From contig CAZYVD010000078.1 of the NCBI GenBank assembly GCA_964651045.1, forward strand, positions 1 through 10,451: a stretch of 10,451 nucleotides of DNA, given 5' to 3'. Origin of the DNA: CAZYVD01 sp964651045. GTDB lineage: Bacteria > Zhuqueibacterota > QNDG01 > DSAB01. This document shows, in pieces, positions 5,764 through 10,451 of this stretch (position 1 is its first letter; every line of letters starts with the position of its first letter). The notes below the pieces were generated by a model, which saw only the letters and a program-made list of their open reading frames with translations, did not search any database and was not told where the DNA came from. The position numbers were made by a program, and so were the translations under genes.

Positions 5764-8415
5764 TTACAATTTTTTCAGAAACATTGAATTAAAGAGAAGC
5801 TTATATGTTCCCTGAGTAGATGCCCTGAATTGTGGATTAAATCCAAAAAGAACAAGCTGGCCTCTTCCCTTCCTGAGCCATACCAGGACTGCCTTGTTGC
5901 CGATTTTCTCCTCTTTCTCACAATATCCGCTAATGAGTATATCCCTCTCAGGGAATCTTCCAATCACACGTCGGTCCATATCAAAGATTGGGATCGAGGT
6001 GCTGAAAAGAGGCCTTCCTCTGTAAAAGACTCCGACCTCTCTTTTCATTCCAAGGGTTATTGGATGATCTTTTTTAAGGACGACCCTTATTAAGGAGCCG
6101 GGACAGTACAATCCTGACTTTGCAGCCTCCTGAGAAATATCCCGAACCGGAAGCTGAAACTCCTCTTTTTCATCTTTTCCACGCATGATCTGCAATTTAT
6201 CTAAAAACAGTCCTGTTGACTGCCCCCAGGAAATGATGATTCCTCCTCTGTCCAGAAAGGTCATTAAACGTTCCATTCCCTTTTTCCCGATTCCCTTTGT
6301 ATATTCAGGTGGATAGTCGACTATGAAATATCGATTCTGATATTTTGGTTTGCCATTCATCAGTACCGACTTGTCCGCATCCGGGAATATTACAATATCA
6401 AAATCTTTTGAGAAATCTGTCTTTTCAAAATCTCCTGGATGGACAATCTTGTATGAAACACCATATGAATCGAAAATAAATCTTGTCCATCCTGCATCCA
6501 TATCGTGAAAATAGGTCTCAACGAGTGCAATTCGCGGCATCTTCAATGGTTCTGCCATGATCTCGATTTTCCTGTTCAGATATGTGGGAGATACTTTCAT
6601 CTTCTCCAAAAGACTCTTCAGCTTTGTGTTGTTCTCTTTGTTATAAATAATAAAGCTTCCCTCAGGGATCTCTCTACCATCCAGACTGACACTCTTTACA
6701 AGACGGTCGACTCTGAGGCCGCTTTTTAATGCGTTAAAGGCAGCCTTGAAACTTTCATTATTGTTTACCGGGAAACATGCTGCCCAGAAATTCTCAGGAA
6801 TGCTAATTGTTAGTCTGAAATCATTCTCGATCTTCTCAAGATTCGATTCGATCGATCCTACTCTTTTGTTTATTTCTAAACACTCCAGAGCCCTGTGCAG
6901 TGGAAGAGACCAGCTTGTTATATCGTATGGTTTTATTATCTTACCTCCAGGAGTGTAGTGACGCAGAGGATAAATCTGTTTTTCCATCACCTCTTTGATG
7001 AATGGGCGAAATGGCTGGGCAAGCGGTACAACAATGTCTCCTTTATTAAACGATCTACCGTTTACCATCACTGAACCGGACAGGCGATAAACATCTACTC
7101 CCTGCTCTTGTAAAAGAGAAACCAGATTCACAAGCTCACTTATATCGTGCTGTTTCAACGGTAGAATATAATAGTACGGCGGCTGGCTCTTGCCCTTCTC
7201 AAATTCTTTGCGGCAGAGGTCGTTCCTTAGTCTCAGAATCTCTTCCCTATGAAGAGAGGATGTCTTGATAATCGAAAGGGTCGATACCACTTCATACTCT
7301 ACTATATCGCTTAATCTCCACCATCCTCCAGGCCATGGAAGCACCATGTTTATGCTTTTCTTGTATTCAGAGAGTCCTTTTCCGCCAACCCTCAACTCTG
7401 TGGGTTCTACAAATACAGGAGTTGCATATTTAACACTTGCACATTCTGTCAGCATTCCTATTACGTTCATCCATATGCATGTCTCTGTTGATCCAGGCCA
7501 GTAATCATCAAAAAGATACTGCTGTGTTACGCCGGCCAGCCCCTTCTTTGTCATGTCGGTCACCATATTTGATCCAAATATTTTTGTCCAGTTCAGGATC
7601 GAAGCCTCTATATTCTCAGATATTGGATCATGCATCGGAGGGACAAAATAACGAACTCCTGTTGTGCCCATCTGGTGCTTCTCTATCATTACCTGCGGGA
7701 ACCAATCCTGTGTATAGATATGTGCAATGGCCTTTGTATCTTTCTGTGAAAGGGTGACAAAATCGCGGTTGTTATCGTGGCCCACATATTTGTGATATAC
7801 TCCTGGCATCGAGCATCCCTCATATTTTGTTCCCTTATATTTCCGGTAATGGGCCACAACCATGTCCATTCCATCGGGATTATGGTTCGGGACCATCATA
7901 TATACAACATCCTGCAGCCACTCAACGATTTCAGGATCATCCGTTGTCACCAGTTTATATGCAATTAGCGGTGCAGCCTGAGAAGGACCGACTTCTCCTG
8001 AATGCATTGAAAGGGTTGCAAGAAAAAATACCTTCCCTTTATCTATCATTGCCTCTCTTTCAGACTCTGGAATATCTGGATCGAGTGCTAGTCTTCGGTT
8101 GATCATACGGAGATTATCAAGATTTGCAATGTTTTCCTCTGATGAAATAAATGCAATATACATCTTTCTCCCCATCGGCGACTCCCCAATCTCCACCATC
8201 TTTAATCTTGGAGATGCATTATCGAGCTTTTTCAGATAACCTATCAGCTCTTCATAATTAAAAAGCATTCGATCGGCACCTGGTTCAAAGCCGAAATATT
8301 GTTTTGGCGTCTCTACGGCACGTGCAATCTTCATCTCTGCATTTGCAGCAACACTCAGTATAAAGAGTGCTGTTAAAAATAAAATCATAAATCTGCTCAA
8401 TCTTTCTGCCTTCAT
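5764..8415 (-). CDS. Exported M14-family zinc carboxypeptidase with C-terminal GATase-like domain
   Basis: A signal peptide (1 to about 26, ending AANA) precedes a peptidase M14 domain at roughly 45-360. Zinc and catalytic residues are visible: HSGE (His138, Glu141), NPDG at 179-182, a substrate-binding NNRD (215-218), a third zinc ligand at His247 in EKHQMG, and a likely catalytic Glu324 in MLTECAS. Members remove C-terminal residues or cleave peptide or peptidoglycan amide bonds; the substrate cannot be told from sequence. A middle region with no clear assignment (about 360-620) is followed by a class I glutamine amidotransferase-like (ThuA-like) domain at about 627-883. Its nucleophile position reads SWGQST instead of a Gly-x-Cys-x-Gly elbow, so no amidotransferase activity is expected. 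At 883 residues it matches the long Bacteroidetes-type M14 proteins. AGGAGGT sits six bases before the ATG. It has no T9SS domain, so a periplasmic location is likely. It leads the three-gene unit. Confidence 0.92.
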   Translation of the reverse strand: MKAERLSRFMILFLTALFILSVAANAEMKIARAVETPKQYFGFEPGADRMLFNYEELIGYLKKLDNASPRLKMVEIGESPMGRKMYIAFISSEENIANLDNLRMINRRLALDPDIPESEREAMIDKGKVFFLATLSMHSGEVGPSQAAPLIAYKLVTTDDPEIVEWLQDVVYMMVPNHNPDGMDMVVAHYRKYKGTKYEGCSMPGVYHKYVGHDNNRDFVTLSQKDTKAIAHIYTQDWFPQVMIEKHQMGTTGVRYFVPPMHDPISENIEASILNWTKIFGSNMVTDMTKKGLAGVTQQYLFDDYWPGSTETCIWMNVIGMLTECASVKYATPVFVEPTELRVGGKGLSEYKKSINMVLPWPGGWWRLSDIVEYEVVSTLSIIKTSSLHREEILRLRNDLCRKEFEKGKSQPPYYYILPLKQHDISELVNLVSLLQEQGVDVYRLSGSVMVNGRSFNKGDIVVPLAQPFRPFIKEVMEKQIYPLRHYTPGGKIIKPYDITSWSLPLHRALECLEINKRVGSIESNLEKIENDFRLTISIPENFWAACFPVNNNESFKAAFNALKSGLRVDRLVKSVSLDGREIPEGSFIIYNKENNTKLKSLLEKMKVSPTYLNRKIEIMAEPLKMPRIALVETYFHDMDAGWTRFIFDSYGVSYKIVHPGDFEKTDFSKDFDIVIFPDADKSVLMNGKPKYQNRYFIVDYPPEYTKGIGKKGMERLMTFLDRGGIIISWGQSTGLFLDKLQIMRGKDEKEEFQLPVRDISQEAAKSGLYCPGSLIRVVLKKDHPITLGMKREVGVFYRGRPLFSTSIPIFDMDRRVIGRFPERDILISGYCEKEEKIGNKAVLVWLRKGRGQLVLFGFNPQFRASTQGTYKLLFNSMFLKKL

Positions 8416-8464
8416 CTTATACCTCCTGCTTTATATATTTATATTTTAATATTATTATATTTCC

Positions 8465-8493
8465 AATATAGTGCATGTTTTTCAAAAATTCAA
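8465..8493 (-). promoter_or_regulatory. Candidate promoter of the M14 peptidase operon
   Basis: On the minus strand TTGAAT (8488-8493) and TATATT (8465-8470) are 17 bases apart, giving a start near 8458 and a leader of about 43 bases that contains the AGGAGGT ribosome site. The surrounding sequence is very AT-rich, so other matches such as TATAAT nearer the gene are possible. Confidence 0.4.
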
Positions 8494-8654
8494 CAAAAGA
8501 ATCTCTGCTGCTGAAGTTAGATCTCCAGACGCATTGACTCAAAAATAAAGTAAATTTATAGGAATTGAATTTTTTTAAATTAGCCATTGCCTCATAATAG
8601 AATGTAACCATAAAACAGGATGATTAATTATGAGCACAACGACTAAATAACTAC

Positions 8655-8682
8655 TCGTTCCCAAATTTGTGTTTGGGAACGA
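8655..8682. repeat. REP-like perfect hairpin (GTTCCCAAA type)
   Basis: Perfect 11-bp arms TCGTTCCCAAA (8655-8665) and TTTGGGAACGA (8672-8682) flank a 6-base loop TTTGTG. The element lies about 160 bases beyond the M14 promoter, in the gene-free spacer. No T tract follows on either strand, so it is not a typical terminator. From memory, GTTCCCAA-type palindromes are scattered in many bacterial genomes, often as REP elements moved by RAYT transposases. Copy number could not be checked, since only one copy is in this window. Confidence 0.7.
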
Positions 8683-8732
8683 TGTTGAAAATCTCTCTAT
8701 ATATATTGTATACGAGAAATATAGGTATTCTT

Positions 8733-8797
8733 TTTTTGGGATTGCGCGAGCATGTTGCCGCTTTTAAAAGCGACGCCAAGGCGTCGCAATCCAAAAA
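8733..8797. repeat. GC-rich nested palindromic element, cloverleaf-capable
   Basis: Outer arms TTTTTGGGATTGCG (8733-8746) and CGCAATCCAAAAA (8785-8797) pair over 13 bp with one bulged G. Between them, read on the minus strand, come ACGCC-TT-GGCGT, then the perfect palindrome CGCTTTTAAAAGCG (8759-8772), then a weak GCA-ACA-TGC, giving a three-hairpin cloverleaf. A competing fold extends the first hairpin to 8 bp, GCGACGCC-AA-GGCGTCGC (8770-8787), and breaks the outer stem. GC content contrasts sharply with the AT-rich surroundings. It may be a second REP/MITE-like repeat, or on the minus strand a weak terminator for the 9630-8930 gene pair. No coding potential is seen. Confidence 0.65.
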
Positions 8798-8929
8798 TGA
8801 ATAAAGAAAATTTGAATACTGCTAATATCTTTGGTTACATTTTATTTTGAAGCAACACGCCAGATATTTTTGATTATATTGATTGTTGAAATTGTAAGCC
8901 TTTGTTGTAAAGCAGGAATGTCTTCTTGG

Positions 8930-9142
8930 CTATAAAGAGAGCCTATCGTTTAATTTTTTCACTACCTCATCGATATTCTCAATACCCTTCTCCCTTGCTG
9001 CCTCCTCGAGCGAACCCCAGATAGGTTCACCACACTGGATACAGACTATCCCAAATTCTCTTAAAATGGGCACTGCCTCTGGATGTGCCTCTACCAAATC
9101 TTCTATTAAGATCTCTTTTGATATCCTTGGTCTGTCAGACAT
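8930..9142 (-). CDS. DUF1858 / hybrid-cluster-protein-associated redox disulfide protein
   Basis: This 70-residue protein is a single DUF1858 domain (PF08984; TIGR03980 type). Features of the family are visible: an N-terminal helix ILIEDLVEAHPEAVPILREFGI, then a CxxC pair (CIQC, Cys34 and Cys37), GSLEEAAREKGI, and a closing helix with VVKKLND. The family often accompanies hybrid cluster (prismane) proteins or other redox enzymes, and the Cys pair is thought to be redox active; the partner here is unknown. No signal peptide is present, so it is cytoplasmic. The ATG has no recognisable Shine-Dalgarno sequence. It starts 14 bases after the stop of the exported protein gene upstream on the same strand, so translational coupling is plausible. 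Length is normal for the family. Confidence 0.88.
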   Translation of the reverse strand: MSDRPRISKEILIEDLVEAHPEAVPILREFGIVCIQCGEPIWGSLEEAAREKGIENIDEVVKKLNDRLSL

Positions 9143-9156
9143 TGATGTTTTACGGT

Positions 9157-9630
9157 CTAAAACGTATCTGTAATTGTGTAAAATATCTGACCCATTCTAT
9201 TGGTTCTCTCGGCACCAAGATTAAATACTGGAATATACTTAAGTGAACAGGTCCCATAATTTCTTGAAGTAATATCCATAAACTCACGATCTGTTTGTGA
9301 TACAGGAATCAGTACAGAATCTCCAAAATCGGAAGTAGCTTCAAGATAAATCGAAAGATCACTGCAAATAGATTTTGAAGATACCGTTATTCTTTTGCCA
9401 GTAGATGTATTTCTCCACCAGAGATTATGGCGAGAATCTTTATCTACACTCATAAGCATATTCGATTCAGAATGAGTGGATTTTAAAGAATTCTGTGGAT
9501 AAGATACTCCAATCTCATTGTTCTGAATGATGATTATTCTTATTGTGTGGGAAGTCGAATTATCGGCCAAAGATATCCGAGCCAGACACAGGGCGAAAAC
9601 ACACCCCATTATCAATACTACCCCTTTCAT
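9157..9630 (-). CDS. Small exported protein, hypothetical
   Basis: A 157-residue protein with a signal peptide (1 to about 22, ending ISLADN). The mature part begins with a short beta-strand IRIIIIQNNEIGV, then LWWRNTSTGKRITVSS at about 70-85, SIYLEAT, FMDITSRNYGTCSLKY at 117-132, and ends FYTITDTF. This order resembles, from memory, a group of secreted all-beta proteins in FCB genomes with a 'LxWxTxExxKKITV ... DFVTGI ... CxLxY ... VTYTIT' pattern. That link is unverified and no function is known. The two mature cysteines (89 and 128) could form a disulfide. AGGGG lies ten bases before the ATG. It is followed 14 bases later by the DUF1858 gene, an odd pairing of an exported and a cytoplasmic protein, so shared transcription may not mean shared function. 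Confidence 0.78.
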   Translation of the reverse strand: MKGVVLIMGCVFALCLARISLADNSTSHTIRIIIIQNNEIGVSYPQNSLKSTHSESNMLMSVDKDSRHNLWWRNTSTGKRITVSSKSICSDLSIYLEATSDFGDSVLIPVSQTDREFMDITSRNYGTCSLKYIPVFNLGAERTNRMGQIFYTITDTF

Positions 9631-9661
9631 ACTCTACTTACCCCTTTTTAAAAACAGAGCA

Positions 9662-9695
9662 ATTCTCTCAAATTCGAAAATAAATTCAAGAGAAT
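9662..9695 (-). other. Imperfect hairpin in the leader of the exported protein gene
   Basis: Arms of 13 bases (9662-9674 and 9683-9695) pair except for a two-base internal mismatch, around an 8-base loop. It sits in the predicted 5' leader, 32 bases before the start codon at 9630, without a T tract. It could affect RNA stability or translation. Confidence 0.35.
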
Positions 9696-9708
9696 GCAAA
9701 ATATATAT

Positions 9709-9740
9709 ATTATATTTAACAATTATTACAACAATGTCAA
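9709..9740 (-). promoter_or_regulatory. Candidate promoter region for the exported protein / DUF1858 pair
   Basis: On the minus strand a perfect TTGACA (9735-9740) and a perfect TATAAT (9709-9714) point at the gene starting at 9630, but the spacer is 20 bases, longer than the usual 16-18. A poorer -10 at normal spacing (TAAATA or AATATA) is the alternative. An AT repeat follows at once. The region lies between the transposase remnant and the gene, so it belongs to the resident gene and not the mobile element, as far as can be judged. Confidence 0.35.
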
Positions 9741-9778
9741 GATAAATTTTTCTTGAAACATATATGCGAAATAATATC

Positions 9779-10451
9779 CTACCATCTTGACTCAAATAAT
9801 GCAGAACATGTATCCTGTGTTTTATCGGCAGTTGTAAATGGAAAATTTTTCTTGCCATGAAAGATGCAACGTTGGTGACGTATTCCTTCTGTGAGAAGAT
9901 TTTCTATACCAGGTTCTCCGTCTGAGATAAGGACCTGGAGTTTTTCATAATCAAGACGGTTCTTCAGGTCTTTGGCAATTTCCTCCCAGGACCAGTCAAT
10001 CCAAATACCAACAATATCAAAGGGTTGACCCACTCCTGTGGAAGCTAAAACCCAACCAATCTGTTTTTGACCAAGATCAACTCCACCAGCACCTTGTAGA
10101 TGTACTTTTGTTCCATCTGGCATTAAAAAGACGTAGGGAATATTCTTTATATCCCCAAAAAGACATTGATGGTCACTAAATTCCCCGAGCCTTCACCAGA
10201 TCGTCCAGCCGGATGCACTGAAACCTCTGATGCGTTCGCTCTCTTTTTCTGACCTTTTGTATGAAACATGAACAGCTAAACCAATTGCAGATTCCATGGA
10301 TTCATTCTGATACCTGAGATATCTGGGTATCTTTAGTCTATCTCTTAAAGGAACAACGGTCTTGTTTAAATCTCGATCTTTTAACTGCGTAAAACTATAC
10401 TTTAAATCACCAAAAGATGTTTTCAATGTTCTCTCTTGTCTTCGACCATTA
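9779..10451 (-). pseudogene. Degenerate transposase (DDE type, ISLre2/UPF0236-like), 5' end outside the window
   Basis: One reading frame runs from the window edge to 9779 but is broken by TGA at 10193-10195. The part before it contains a KTSFGDLKYSF segment, then IPRYLRYQ, LAVHVSYKRSEKESERIRGF and GWTIW. The frame resumes directly with RLGEFSDHQC, then MPDGTKVHLQ (a likely first catalytic Asp), GIWIDWSWEEIAKDLKNRL, LISDGEPGI (a likely second Asp) and HQRCIFHGKKNFPF. It then stops after some 20 residues that do not look like a transposase end. The TGA is most simply a CGA (Arg) to TGA change between TIW and RLGEF. The C-terminal half, which should carry the catalytic Glu, is missing, so the copy is dead. 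The ISLre2 assignment comes from remembered motifs and could be another DDE family. No terminal repeat is visible in the window. Confidence 0.85.

Larger units (their letters stand above)
8416..8929. other. Gene-free spacer of about 0.5 kb
   Basis: No convincing gene lies between the M14 gene start and the end of the DUF1858 gene. The spacer holds the M14 ribosome site and candidate promoter (8416-8493), AT-rich sequence, the hairpin at 8655-8682, the nested palindrome at 8733-8797 and about 130 bases of featureless AT-rich sequence up to 8929. A weaker pair GTATTC (8725-8730) and GAATAC (8814-8819) brackets the second palindrome and may mark its outer limits. Confidence 0.8.

Noticed and set aside
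8417..8611. 64-codon open frame on the minus strand directly before the M14 gene
   Set aside because: It covers the M14 ribosome site and likely promoter, has AT-driven composition (Lys, Ile, Tyr, Phe), and matches no domain I know. It is a chance frame.
8655..8797. Integron attC site or CRISPR repeats
   Set aside because: The two palindromes differ in sequence, no core GTTRRRY-type site or repeated spacer pattern is present, and no integrase or cas gene is nearby.
9634..9858. 74-codon minus-strand frame overlapping the transposase end
   Set aside because: It reads through the AT-rich promoter and hairpin region in another frame, is composed mainly of Ile, Tyr, Leu and Phe, and does not continue the transposase.
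10193..10195. TGA read as Trp, Gly or selenocysteine (recoded genome)
   Set aside because: TGA ends the small gene at 269-271 at a sensible protein end, other genes show normal code use, and no selenocysteine hairpin or family with Sec at this site is apparent. A nonsense mutation is simpler.

Overview
The window is AT-rich and reads like a chromosome of an uncultured FCB-group bacterium (Bacteroidetes / Cloacimonetes / KSB1 / WOR-3-like). This is inferred from two proteins ending in a type IX secretion (Por) C-terminal sorting domain with the YPNPFN motif, from a large periplasmic M14 peptidase of a kind common in Bacteroidetes-like genomes, and from ADP-heptose (LPS core) chemistry. Genus or phylum cannot be fixed from the sequence. 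TGA, TAG and TAA all end genes here, so the standard bacterial code applies.

Layout. 9-81 (-): tRNA-Gly(GCC). 269-2130 (-): a C69-family exported dipeptidase followed by a small Cys-rich protein, probably one transcript. 2392-3015 (+): a short exported protein made only of a fibronectin type III domain and a T9SS sorting domain. 3031-8415 (-): a tight three-gene unit made of an 883-aa M14 zinc carboxypeptidase with a C-terminal glutamine-amidotransferase-like domain, a T9SS-sorted secreted protein of unknown function, and a fusion of heptose-1-phosphate adenylyltransferase with heptose-bisphosphate phosphatase. 8416-8929: a gene-free spacer of about 0.5 kb holding a promoter, a perfect REP-like hairpin and a second GC-rich, nested palindromic element that can be drawn as a cloverleaf. 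8930-9630 (-): a small exported protein followed by a DUF1858 (hybrid-cluster-protein-associated redox) protein. 9779-10451 (-): a transposase remnant with an in-frame TGA and a missing C-terminal half, running off the window.

How the genes fit together. Most of the content concerns the cell envelope: exported peptidases (C69, M14), two proteins for T9SS export, and an enzyme for the activated heptose used in LPS core. In known T9SS bacteria many cargo proteins are attached to a special LPS, so a sorted protein beside a heptose-activation gene is suggestive. A functional link is only inference.

I see no defence system, CRISPR array, prophage or complete mobile element. The items most worth a second look are the cloverleaf-capable repeat at 8733-8797, the heptose-enzyme fusion with its secreted neighbours, the free-standing FN3 plus sorting-domain protein, and the interrupted transposase.
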